Assembly: GCF_026210795.1 (NCBI RefSeq)
Contig: NC_089430.1
Span: 3,596,001-3,660,000 of the forward strand
Reading direction: 5' to 3'
From: Rhizophagus irregularis
Taxonomy: Eukaryota; Glomeromycota; Glomeromycetes; Glomerales; Glomeraceae
DNA length: 64,000 nt
The notes under the pieces were generated by a model. It was given only the letters and a program-made list of their open reading frames with translations. It searched no databases and was not told the DNA's origin. A program made the translations under genes and the position numbers. Positions 25,131 through 35,480 of this stretch are shown piece by piece; position 1 is the stretch's first letter; each line of letters opens with the position of its first letter.

Positions 25131-25642
25131 TTTTAAAAATTCAGAAGCAAGCATGTCTTCCACCTACCATTTTTCGAAATTCATACCGCCCTTAAAGAAA
25201 AAAAGAAGAAAGGAACATAAGAGACGTTCCTATAAGTTTGAATTAAAAAAATTTTTTTTCGAAAATAATGAATCTGATCGGCCAGATACATTTAGATTAT
25301 TTACATTATTTACGCATATTGTAAATAATTACATCAAACGTAATTATTTATGAGTGCATTTGATTAATTACGAAGTCATAAATAATTACGTATAATGTAA
25401 ATAATTACGTTAATCATAATTAATTACGAAATATGAAATTATTTACGTATTTTGAATTACGAATTACGTTTTTGGCTGATGATTTACCAGGCCATGTATA
25501 CCCCCAGGCCTAAAATAAAAATCATATATAAAATTCTTTGCAGATTCTACTATAAAAGGAAATTTTATGTGTAAAAACTATTAGTAAAGTGCCAATTTTT
25601 TACAGTGACCTTTATTATAAGTAAGCGGGATCCTATTTTACT

Positions 25643-26329
25643 TTTAATTATAGGCATAGATTCTTATTAATATCACATTCAATAAAATGATATCTGTTTT
25701 CTTCTTTGTTAGCATTGCACCTGGGATAAACAAAATCTTTGTATATATTTGGTTTTCGCTGTAATAGGATAGTACCTATTTTTTTATTTTATTATTATGT
25801 TTACATTCATTAATTTACTCTATTCTATCTATCTAACTACTTGTTGTTAATGGTTTGGAATATTATTCCAGTTGGTTCAATTCCAACAAACAACTTTTTC
25901 TAAAGTTTTTATGCAAATTCTTTCAAAACTATTGTTTGAGAAGTATTATACTAACACCAAACGATTTTGACTTAGTAAAATTGTGAGGTGAAACATTATT
26001 TCGTTCTCTATAGAAAAAAAAGAAGAATGTTTAGTAAACGTTCTTAACAAAAAATATTAAAAAAAAATAAGTTCTGGTACCTTGTGATAATTTCATCTTG
26101 AGAGAATTACTTACAAGAAAAAGAAAAAAGTAACGTTAAAAATGTTATATTTCTTTAATATAATTATACTTCTCTGCTAATTAATTATGTCATATTTCAG
26201 CGAATAGACCAATTCACTATTTATTATAAAATTACTATGAATTAATTACGTTTGTCAAAATACATTACATTTGTTAAAATAAATTTAATTAGTATTTTGT
26301 CATTTTGACGAAAAGTATAAATATAATTA
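25643..26329. other. Repeat-derived intergenic DNA
   Basis: This contains a 55-bp block (25841-25895) around 'ttgttgttaatggtttggaa' that recurs inverted at 36532-36588 with about 85% identity, and AT-rich spacer DNA. No gene was recognised. Confidence 0.5.
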
Positions 26330-27090
26330 GACACTATACTCTTCCCCATATACTTTACCGGATTCTTCTAAATTTTTAGGAATCCAGTAATCTAAAAAAA
26401 ATGAAAAAAGAAATGTCAATATGTTTCTTTAATACAATTAAATGCCATACACTCCTCCCATATACTTTACTGGATTATTCTAAGTCTAATAATCTGAGAA
26501 AATGAAAAAGAAACGTTAGTATGTTTCTTTAACATAATTGAACGTCATACATCACCCATATACTATACCAGATTCTTCCAAATTTCTAGGAGTCTGGTAA
26601 TCTTAAAAAAATGAAAAAAAAGAAACGTTAATACATTTCTTTAACAATGCTCCATATATCTAAGTCTGATTTATTAAAAAAATATTAAGTATTGCAAAAA
26701 TACTTACTGAATTTAAATACCAAGCTCAATATATCTTACAAAAAAAGAAAAAGAAATATTAGAACATTTCTAATAAAAAAAATTAAGTTTCGTAATTACG
26801 AAACTTACTATATTATGAAACCTACTATTTCGTCCTACAGATTCTACAAAGAAAAAATAAAAAGAACATTAGAAATGTTTTTTGAAAAATAAAAAAAATA
26901 TTGAAAATTTTGAAACTTACTCTCTCTTAGCATCCCAGTCCAGTTATCAAAAGCTGAAGGAAGTCTACAAAAATAAATAAAGAAACATTGGTAACGTTTC
27001 TTTAAAAAAAAATAAAAATAAAAGAATCAAAATTTCAAAATGAAACTTCAAAACCTAACTGAAATCTAATATTCCAGAGAGTATCTACAA
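26330..27090 (-). repeat. Array of exon-like units, minus orientation
   Basis: Read on the minus strand, at least three consecutive units have an acceptor-like T-tract ending in TTTAG, CTCAG or TTAAG, a 23-33-nt core beginning 'ATTACTGGATTC' or similar, and a donor-like GTAAAGTATATGG or GTATAGTATATGG. GTTAGTA occurs at 26516-26522. Further, more decayed units reach about 27,090. The similarity to the arrays at 35.5-38.7 kb marks one dispersed family. Confidence 0.65.
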
Positions 27091-27460
27091 AAAAATACTG
27101 GTTAAAATTGATGCTATTGGGTACATATCGGGTACCTAATATATGTATAATATATGTGATATATGTGTATGATATTTAACAATACTACACATATCGGATA
27201 CCTGATATGTGTAGTATAAATGTAGAAAAACGGTGACACATCCTACAAATATCATATATACATCATATACATATCGGGTAGTCAAATATCAGTGACATAT
27301 CTTATAAATATCATACATTTAATACACATATATCGGGTAGTAAAATATCAGTGATATATATTATAGATATCATACATTTAACACACATATATCGGGTAGT
27401 AAAATATTGGTAATATATATATAGATATTGTATATTTATATCATGTCAGATAGTAGCTAT
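27091..27460. repeat. Degenerate ATATCGGGTA satellite
   Basis: Many copies of a word close to 'acatatcgggtacctaatat' recur with irregular spacing of roughly 30-60 bp. A related block lies inverted at 37,090-37,410; both are bordered by 'ctggtnaaaatnnatgctat'. It has no coding potential. Confidence 0.7.
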
Positions 27461-28493
27461 ATACTATATTTTTATTGTATACGTTTTACAATTTCATATT
27501 AAAACTAATAGCTTTTTTTTTTAAAATTCAGACTAAATAAAATTTAATTTTATTAAAATTTATAAATTTTATTCACATAAAAGCAATAATACAAATCTTA
27601 CTCTATCTGCTATGTAAAAATCAAATAAAGTTGAATGTAATTATACTATGTAATATGAAAAGTTCTACTGAAAGTAGCAATGATAATAAAATTACCTCTT
27701 TGCTTGCTTTTGTTATATCTGTTTATTATTTAAAAGAAATATTAGCGAAAATATTAGTAAGTGTATTAATTAATAAGAGAAAAAAGGAAATGTTAATAAA
27801 AACGTTAGTGGTAAATATAGAAAATATTAGTAAAATGTTAGTAGGAAAAAAGAAAAGTTAGTAAAATAGAAAATATTAATAGGAAAACATTAATAAAAAT
27901 GTTAGTAGTATTTAATATTAATAGAAAATGTTAGTAATAGAAAACATTAGTAGGAGAAAAGAAAAAAATATTAGAACATCAATAGAAAATATATATATAA
28001 AAAGAAAAAAACAAGTATAATGAAAATATACCTCTATGTTTATTTCTAAATATAAAAATAAAAAAAAAAAATATTAATAATATTATTTCATAATAATTAA
28101 GTAAAGAGTTTGTTTAGTTTGTTTTAAATAATAAAAAGTTTAAGAGAAAGGTTTTTACGATGGAAAGAAAAAAAAATAAACAAAGTGCGAAATATAAACA
28201 CTTAAATCATGTGAACAATCGCCTGATTACAATAACAAATTCTGATTGGGCTATAGATTTTATGTCAATCTGGATTATTATAATTAATAAAAATGCATTT
28301 AACGTTCATGCAAATTTTGTACTACTCACTATGCTATTTATAACTAGAATTACACTGCAAATTAAACTCTTTATCGCTTTAAATAATACAAAACCCTACT
28401 TATATACCATTACACCCATCCACTAACCATTTAATCTAGGTTTTTTATTAATTTAAAACCCATAATAATGCATAAGATATAATCCTTTATAAT
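27461..28493. other. AT-rich intergenic DNA
   Basis: A/T-rich sequence with many 'gaaaaatattagtaa' words from about 27,780 to 28,000. An 89-codon ATG-led ORF at 28160-28426 has no recognisable domain and a composition like chance AT-rich DNA. Nothing else was found. Confidence 0.5.
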
Positions 28494-29099
28494 TCAGTTA
28501 ACAATTAATAATTTTATGATGGAAAAGAAATGAATATGTGAAAAGGGATGAAGTGAATGAAAGTGAATTAAAAGGACAATGTAAAAAATGAAATTGGAGT
28601 GAAAAGATAATGAAAATGAAATAGAAGTGAAGAGATGATGAAAAATGAAATAGGAAATGACGAAAAACAAAATGGAAGTGAAATGGAATGATGTAAAACA
28701 AAATGGAATGATGGAAAATAAAATCGAATGATGGAAAATAAAATGGAATGATGGAAAATAAAATGGAATTGAAGGAGATAATGAAAAAATAAAATGGAAG
28801 TGAAATGGGATGATGAAAACAAAATGGAAAAGAAATGAAATGATGTAAAACAAAATGAAACAATATAAAGCGAATTGAGATGTTAAAAAATAAAGTAGAA
28901 TGTTGCAAAATGATATGAAGGGATGAAAAACGATATGGAGCAATATGGAGTGATAAAAAACAATATGGAGCGATATGGAGTGATGAAAAATGATATGGAG
29001 CGATATGGAGTGATGAAAAATGATGTGGAGCGATATGGAGTGATGAAAAACAATATGGAGTAATATAGAGTAATGAAAAATGATGTGGAACAATATGAA
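28494..29099. repeat. GATATGGAG/GATGAAAAA minisatellite, left part
   Basis: Purine-rich degenerate repeat. The regular part from about 28,915 has units near 'gatatggagtgatgaaaaa' with 'gatatggagcgatatggagt' variants; the part from 28,500 is a looser 'ggaatgatggaaaataaaat' repeat. The same satellite continues at 34,531-34,850 on the other side of the 29,100-34,530 element. The minus-strand open frames rich in 'FHHSISLHI' are simply its translation. Confidence 0.85.
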
Positions 29100-29606
29100 T
29101 AAGGTTGCTTGCCGAAACCTGTTTGGCCTAATGCCGAAAGGTAAAACCTCTTATATAGTGCTGAAATGTTGAAATGCCAAAACTGCAAAACCTGTCAAAA
29201 TTGTGAAACTGCCGAAACATACCAAAACTTCAATAATAGGTTTTTCCGTAGTTTCGGCATAGTTGATCATAAGATTTGCATATAGTTACGCCAAGTTACA
29301 CCAATTAATAATATAATTTAGATAATCAAATAATCTACAGATAAAAGATTAAACTTCAATATTTTACCATCGTCTTAGTTCTTTTAAGCTTTATCTAGTG
29401 TTAGAATTTTCATTTCTAACTCCTATATTAATATTATGATATTACACGTTTTTGCAGTTTTTTTTAAGAGGCTTATATTCATTAAAGGAAAATGCGTAAC
29501 ATGCATTTAATAAACCCAATTCTGTCATCTTCTTTAACACTGAACTAAAGTTTCTTTTACTTTCTTCCGTTTTCTTAATAATAATATTAATAATAAACTG
29601 TTTCAA

Positions 29607-31904
29607 ATGACTGATCACATAGAAGATTCACCCATTAAAAAGAAAAATAGAGGAAGTCGGCCACCTAATAGCATTTGGAAAGATATTAATAAAGGAGAAG
29701 CTGTTGGTTCTGACAAATTTGCCGCCTCCTGCAAGTACTGTAAGAATACATGGGCACGCGGTGAAGTTTCAAAGCTCGAAGAGCATCTTTCAAACTATTG
29801 TCCAGATGCGCCAGCAGCAGTTGTTAGAAGGTATATAACTAAAGTAATGGAACAGCAAGATAAGTCCAAGTCATCCAAAAAAAGAAAATACTCTGAAGGT
29901 CAAAGTAACATGGATGATTATCATGATTCAACAGAGCTTAACGAACAAAGATGTACACGAATTAATCGTGCATTAGTTAAATTTTTTATTGCGTGCGGAA
30001 TTGCGTTTAAAGTAGTGGAACATCCCTTTTTCATCAATTTTATAAAATAGCTTAATGCCGGGTATAATATATCAATAAGGGAAGTATTAGTAAATCAACT
30101 ACTTGAACGTGAATTAGCTCAAGTGAACTTCAAAGTTAATTCTGAGCTTGAAAAGGAAACGAATTTAACGTTAGGTTTGTTAAATTAAATAAGCTATCAT
30201 ACGTGATTTTTATTTAATCTTACTTACTATATAATATTAATTTATAATTTAACCTTTGATGGTTGGACGTCTGGTACACATCGTTCAATTTGGAACTTCA
30301 TTGTAATGACTCTGTCACGTAAAGAATATCTTTATCAACTTTCTGATTTGTCTGAAAATTCGCACACTGCAGAATATTTAGTTACGGTAATTGAAAAGGT
30401 TATAGAAGGTATTGGAGAAGATCGAATATGTGCTGTAATTTCCGATAATACGGCCAATGTTCGTAATGCACGAAAAATTATACATGAGAATCATCCAAAG
30501 ATTGAGAATGTGTGATGCGTTGCACATTCTATCAATTTAATTGCATGCGACATTGTCAAGGAGAAGTTTGGAGAACGTTTATTAAAACGTATTAATATTT
30601 TGACAACCTTTTTTAGAAGTTCTCATCAGGCTAATGCAAAACTTGCTCAAATAATTAAAGAAAAAGGAATTAGTGGAGAAGGATTAAAATTATATTGCAA
30701 GACACGCTGGACTACTGCTAGTGAATCCGTAAATTCAGTAATAAATTTGGAATCAGCACTAGAAGAAATGGTCAGCGATCATGATAAAGTGCTAACAAAT
30801 GATAAAATAAAACTAATTATTCAATCGAGAAATTTTTTTCAAATTTACGAGTTCTTGGATTTGTTTTGGATCCTCTAAGAAAAGCAGTACTTTCATTAGA
30901 ATCGAGAAAAGCTACACTTGCAGATTGTTTCCTGAGCTTGGCAAGACTTACAGCTACATTAAAAAAGTTACCCAAATCATTAAATCCTGCATTCCGAAGT
31001 CATTGTATCAAAGTAATAAATGAAAGATTTGATGAGTTCGATGATGATAAGTATATTACTTGTTTTTTTATAGATCCCAGATTTAGAAACGCGCCACTTA
31101 AAAAATGCGACCTCATGAGAATTATCAAATGTGCAGCTTCAATCGGAAAAAATTTAGGTTTTGACCGTTACGAAGCTGAAACTTTATGTGATCAAATACA
31201 GAAATATATTAATGAACAAGAGCCATTTGACCTAGATATCGGTTTTGCTAAAGATAATCCTGTAAATTGGTGGAAATATATTAATACCGAACCAGAACCA
31301 GATGTCCTGCCAAGAATTGCAAGTTATCTATTTGCAATATGTCCTAACTCAGCAACTTGCGAATGTGGATTTTCGACTTTAGGATGGCTATTTCATAAAC
31401 GTCGCTTAAATCTTAATGTGGATAAACTAGAATCCATGTGCAAATTAATTTTGTATTGGAAATCCAATTCAAAAACTGAACTTGGATTTTATGGAATTGA
31501 TCAAAAAAAGAATACTCGTCTTAGTGATGATGAGATCAATATACGTATTGCAGAAGCTTTTGCAGAAGATGACGATGAGGAATATAATGAGGAGCAAGCT
31601 TCTACTCAGAGATTAACTATAAGTGCGAAACAATACCCAAAGACAATTGCCGTGTAGTAATCGAAAGTCTATGGATTGATCAATTTGTTAATTTATCGCA
31701 TAATTCAGTTACTAGTAAAATCGGCGATATTCCAAGAGATATATTGGATGATTCAGATGAAAATAATGCAGAAGATGATGAAGTTGATGATAGTGGTAAT
31801 AACAAGAGACCTGGAGAAGGTGACTATGATTATGATATAGATGATGTATTAGGTATGGATGACAGTGATAATAATGACGATAATTATGATGATAATGAGA
31901 AATG
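29607..31904 (+). pseudogene. hAT transposase of a second family, broken
   Basis: The ATG is at 29607. The N-terminus is basic, followed by a BED finger (CKYC then HLSNYC) and the hAT signature 'LVKFFIACGIAFKVVEHPFF'. The first catalytic-type Asp is in 'FDGWTSGTHRS' (after an intron near 30,180-30,250) and the second in 'VISDNTANVRNARK'. Next come 'LYCKTRWTTASE', 'ATLADCFLSLARLT', and the C-terminal dimer motif 'CPNSATCECGFSTLGW' with the probable catalytic Glu. An acidic Asp/Asn tail ends near 31,904. Lesions: TAG at 30048, TGA at 30513, a frameshift near 30,840-30,870 beside a T run, and another near 31,640. It is clearly diverged from the copy at 21.4 kb. Confidence 0.88.
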
Positions 31905-32248
31905 ATAATAATGAGAATTAATTACAATAGTTAATCCAATGAGAATTAATTCTAATATCATGTGATTTAAATAATGATACTATTTAGGAAATAAATGATG
32001 TAATTATGCAGGGCAAAATATTCGCGATCAAAGTCCAGTTAACATATAATTATGCAGGAATTGTAATTTTATATTATATTTTAAACATTGTAATTTAATT
32101 AAGGAATAAGGATAAGCATATTATATTTTAAAAATAGTGCAATTTAATTAAGGAATAAGGATAAACAATTATATTAGAATCAATAAGTTTTAAGGACTTC
32201 GTTAATTAAATTTATTACATTAGATCAATAAATTTTAAGAACTGCGTT

Positions 32249-33321
32249 GAGATCCCCCAATTCCCTCTGTCATCAATTTACAGAGTTGCCACATCGAACA
32301 GGTATTCTCATGGTCGAACGAATGAATAATCGAACGAATGAACAATTAAACGAACAAGCAAATAATCAACAGCATAATTAACGAACAACATACAATAACA
32401 ATATATAACAACATTTTTGGTTCACAACATAAATAGCGTTAGTAATATAAAACATCAAACGGTATAAAATAAATTTAACTTCTCTAAATTTTTCCCAAAT
32501 TATATCCACTTTTACCTTTAATTTCAAACTTCGATAGCTCTCGCTACAAATTATTACTTTTCAAAAACATATATTTAATTCATCTTAAAATTTTCATTTT
32601 ATTCAATTAAAATTAATTAAGCAAACATTAATTAAAGTTTAGGGCGAACCTATTACCTTTAATTAATATTAAACTTTACTAACAAATAATTAAATGAAAC
32701 TTATATTTTTATTGAGTTCTGTGGATGAGAACTATGGAATTACTTTGAATTCCGCTCTCTATTTATACAAATTTTATGCTACTTTCTATTCTATCTATAT
32801 ATTATCTTTGAACTATCTTTCTAATATGCTATCTATATTTTAAATACGCTATCTTTTAATATGCTATCTTTTATATATGTTCTTTTTAATATGTTATCTT
32901 TTATGTTCCATCTTTATACTATCTTTTTATATTATCTTTTATATTATTTTATGTTCTTTAATCTTTCTGACATTATTTTATATGTTCTTTCAATTCACTT
33001 TATGTGTTTTGCTTATAATCTATCTTTTGTGGCTTATAATTATTCTTTCTAATCGTTCTTATTGTTAAAGATTGCTAAGCCGCAATTGATCGACTCTAAT
33101 TATTCTATTGGTTCTTTGTCAATCATTCGATAAATATTACATCATGTAGATCATTACTCTTCCTAAATGTTTATCCTTTTTCGGCTAATTATTTATCCAT
33201 CTACGTCAATTCATAATTAATTTGTTCGTTCTTAATATTTGGAAATTACATCTGGTGATTGAATTTTATCATCTTTTCATGCTTGATATTTGACCGTTTA
33301 CAGCGTTACAAAAAAAAATTT
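32249..33321. mobile_element. Retro-insertion with A-tract and 11-bp target duplication
   Basis: An 11-bp direct repeat AGAACTGCGTT flanks the segment (32238-32248 and 33322-33332). It splits what was one unit of a short tandem repeat ('aattaaatttattacattaga'). The right end reads 'cagcgttac' followed by nine A's, like a short poly-A tail, which fits target-primed insertion of a SINE, truncated LINE or processed transcript. The interior is T-rich low complexity ('atgctatctttta') with no ORF. The parent element is not identified. Confidence 0.55.
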
Positions 33322-33562
33322 AGAACTGCGTTAATTAAATTTATTACATTAGAATCAAAACTGTGTTTATTTTGTTACAAATACTTTAATTATGTAGAAT
33401 GTTATTATGTTCATCAGTTCATGTTTTAAACATTATAAGTTATAACGAATTTTAAAATTAGTATAAATATTATGAAATTTGAAGTATATAGGATTTTTTT
33501 TTCGCAATACAAAACCAAATTGTATTTTAATTTTCGTTACGAAAAAATCATAAAAATAAAAA

Positions 33563-34214
33563 ATGGCAGCATTAGTACCTTTTGTTCCACCGCCACCACC
33601 AGTATTCCAATGGACGATTAACGCTGCTAGGCAACTAATCGCAGAGCGAAGAAACTTGCATCAGCAATTCGAAAGAATTGCAAACCGTCATCATGTAAAT
33701 GCATGGACAATAATAGCAAATAGGGTGTTCGTTGGAACGGGATTTGCAGCGACACCCAGGCAGTGCTATACAAAATGAAATGCCCTCAAACGAGGTTATG
33801 AAAACCTCAGTAGGATAATAAATAATAATGATGATGACATTCCTATTATAAGACCAAATAGTTTCGATAGAGCGTGTTTTGCTGATATGAACGATAAATT
33901 CTGGTTACAAACCGGTAATTATTATTAATTATTATTTTAAATTAATTTTATTTAGGCAATTCATTCAATTCATTAATATTTTTATTGGATTTTAGATCTG
34001 TTTAGACGAGAGTATCGACGGCAGCTATGCTGCGCATGATCGACGTCGATATGAATATAGATTGCAAAGGGAAAGAAGAAGGTCGCGATCTAGGTCATGA
34101 TCAAGAAGTAGATCAAGAAGTAGAGATAGAAGACGAGATAGAAGTAGCGATAGAAGACGGGACAGAAGTAGAGATAGAAGAAGAGGTAGAAGCAGGTCCT
34201 CACATAGAAGATAA
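33563..34214 (+). pseudogene. Second gene of the 5.4-kb element: SANT-like, RS-tailed protein
   Basis: The ATG is at 33563. Exon 1 (33563-33914) encodes a proline-rich start ('FVPPPPPVFQW') and a helical region with 'QFERIANRHHVNAWTIIANR', then 'TPRQCYTK', a stop, and 'NALKRGYENLSRI'. This looks like a trihelix/Myb-SANT DNA-binding fold in which the usual Trp codon TGG has become TGA. Splicing to 33996 continues 'DLFRREYRRQL'; a frameshift near 34,030 leads into an Arg/Ser-rich tail ('RSRSRDRRRDRSSDRRRD') ending at 34214, interrupted by one TGA. RS tails are known from SR splicing factors. A role as DNA-binding accessory factor for transposition is inference. Confidence 0.6.
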
Positions 34215-34530
34215 AAATATTAAAATTTAATTTTTATTATATTTTTAATCGTATATTTTATTAGTTTAATATTAAATATTATAAAATAAATATTTACATA
34301 CAAAAAATCATATTGTCTTTATTCTTATAAATTGTTTAAATGCCAAAACTCTAATTAAATCATATAGAAAGTATTGCCGAAACGCTGAAACAATTTCGGC
34401 AAGTTACAGCAGTTTCGTGATTTTGATAGGTTTCGCAGTTTCGGCATTTCTTGATGATTTTGCAAAACTAGTTTCGGCAGTTTCGCGTATGTCATTCTGC
34501 CAAAACCTCTAGTTTTGGCAAGCAACCTTA

Positions 34531-34850
34531 AATATGGAATGATGAAAAATGATATGGAGTGATATGGAGTAATGAAAAAGAGTAATGAAAAATGATATGG
34601 AGCGATGTGGAGTGATGAAAATGATATGGAGCAATGTGGAGTGATAAAAAACGATATGGAGCTATGTGGAGTGATGAAAAATGATATGGAGCGATATAGA
34701 GTGATGAAAAATGATATGGAGCAATATGAAGTAATGAAAAATGATATGGAGCGATGTGGAGTGATGAAAATGATATGGAGCGATGTGGAGTGATAAAAAA
34801 TGATATGAAGCCATGTGAAGTGATGAAAAATGATATGGAAGCAAAAGGGA
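34531..34850. repeat. GATATGGAG/GATGAAAAA minisatellite, right part
   Basis: About ten units near 'gatatggagcgatgtggagt' plus 'gatgaaaaat', continuing the satellite at 28,494-29,099. It was separated from it by insertion of the 5.4-kb element. Confidence 0.85.
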
Positions 34851-35480
34851 CGATGATAAATGAAAAGGATAATTAAAAACAAAATAAGAACAAAGGGAAT
34901 CGTGAGAAAAATAAAATGGAGGCGAAGGGAATAATGAAATAATAAAAATAAAAGGAGCGAAAAAAATAATAGAAAATAAATGAAAAAAGAGTGAAATGGA
35001 TATAGAAAATGAAAAGGGAATAAAGTGGATGATAGAAAATAAAAGAAACTGTTAGTATCATTTTCAATAAAGAAAACAATAAAATAGCAAAATACTAGTA
35101 ATAAAAGTGAGTCTTATCTTAAACTCTTTGAAGTTATTTGAAATTGTTGTTTTCTGAAAAACAAGTTAACAAGTTAGCATAAAAGAAAAAAAACATTAAA
35201 CTAGCAAAGTAATAAGAAAATAAAAAAATTTTACCTTAAGAAATTTCAGAAAAAGCTGATCATTTTGGAAATAATACTACAAGAAAGCAAAAAACAAAAT
35301 GTGCTACGTGTTTGTGTAATATGAAATCATCTGGTAAATTTCACTGGGATAAATTTAAAAATTTTGATCAAGGTGAAATTCACCAGAGGTGAATGTAAAA
35401 TTAATCTGTTAGGAAGTTTTGGCAACGCGAAACTGCAACTGAAATCGACACTGCTATATTCGGTTTATCATCATATAAAA
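34851..35480. other. Purine-rich then AT-rich intergenic DNA
   Basis: To about 35,060 this is a decayed purine-rich extension of the minisatellite. The rest is AT-rich with a small palindromic patch ('ggtgaaattcaccagaggtgaa') near 35,370. No gene was recognised. Confidence 0.45.

Larger units (their letters stand above)
21072..25500 (+). mobile_element. hAT transposon (inactive), 4.43 kb
   Basis: The ends are a perfect 17-bp inverted repeat TATACATGGCCTGGTAA, at 21072-21088 and, inverted, at 25484-25500. They are flanked by a perfect 8-bp target duplication CCCCCAGG (21064-21071 and 25501-25508). The body holds a hAT-type transposase (broken), a MITE inserted in it, an antisense array of exon-like units from about 24,510 to 25,130, and AT-rich subterminal DNA rich in 'ttacgtaatta' words near both ends. 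Such subterminal repeats are commonly transposase-binding in hAT elements; that role is inferred here. Confidence 0.9.
21035..25634. mobile_element. Outer hAT-type MITE (GGATCC-TIR) split by a hAT transposon
   Basis: The left end (21035) reads AGGATCCTGCTTACTTATAA and the right end at 25634 is its inverted match (AGGATCCCGCTTACTTATAA on the minus strand), continuing to a shared GGTCAC. Perfect 8-bp direct repeats ATTTTACT flank it (21027-21034 and 25635-25642). Without the 4.4-kb insertion it would be only about 160-170 bp and non-coding. It is therefore a small MITE that later received the transposon at 21072-25500. A partial copy is at 1085-1164. Confidence 0.85.
29100..34530 (+). mobile_element. 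Two-gene hAT-type transposon (inactive), 5.43 kb
   Basis: The ends are TAAGGTTGCTTGCC at 29100 and its inverted copy ending at 34530, with subterminal 'ccgaaac'/'gtttcggca' repeats on both sides. The 8-bp flanks are AATATGAA and AATATGGA (one mismatch), and both outer flanks are the same minisatellite. The body has a BED/hAT transposase remnant, a 1.07-kb retro-insertion, and a second gene with a Myb/SANT-like region and an RS-rich tail. The TIR is shared with the small MITE at 61670-61913. The TAAGG terminus fits hAT. Confidence 0.82.

Noticed and set aside
28160-28426. ATG-led ORF of 88 codons
   Set aside because: Composition matches chance translation of AT-rich DNA, no domain, and repeats on both sides.
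28494-29188. Minus-strand ORFs of up to 199 codons rich in Phe, His, Ser and Ile
   Set aside because: These are translations of the purine-rich minisatellite; the repeat lacks stops in that direction by composition.
32249-33321. Solo LTR interpretation (a register starting TG and ending CA exists)
   Set aside because: There is no 5-bp target duplication in that register, while an 11-bp duplication and a terminal A-run fit retroposition better.
34355-34882. Minus-strand ORF of 175 codons across the right TIR end and minisatellite
   Set aside because: It mixes transposon terminus and satellite sequence and has no domain; a repeat artefact.
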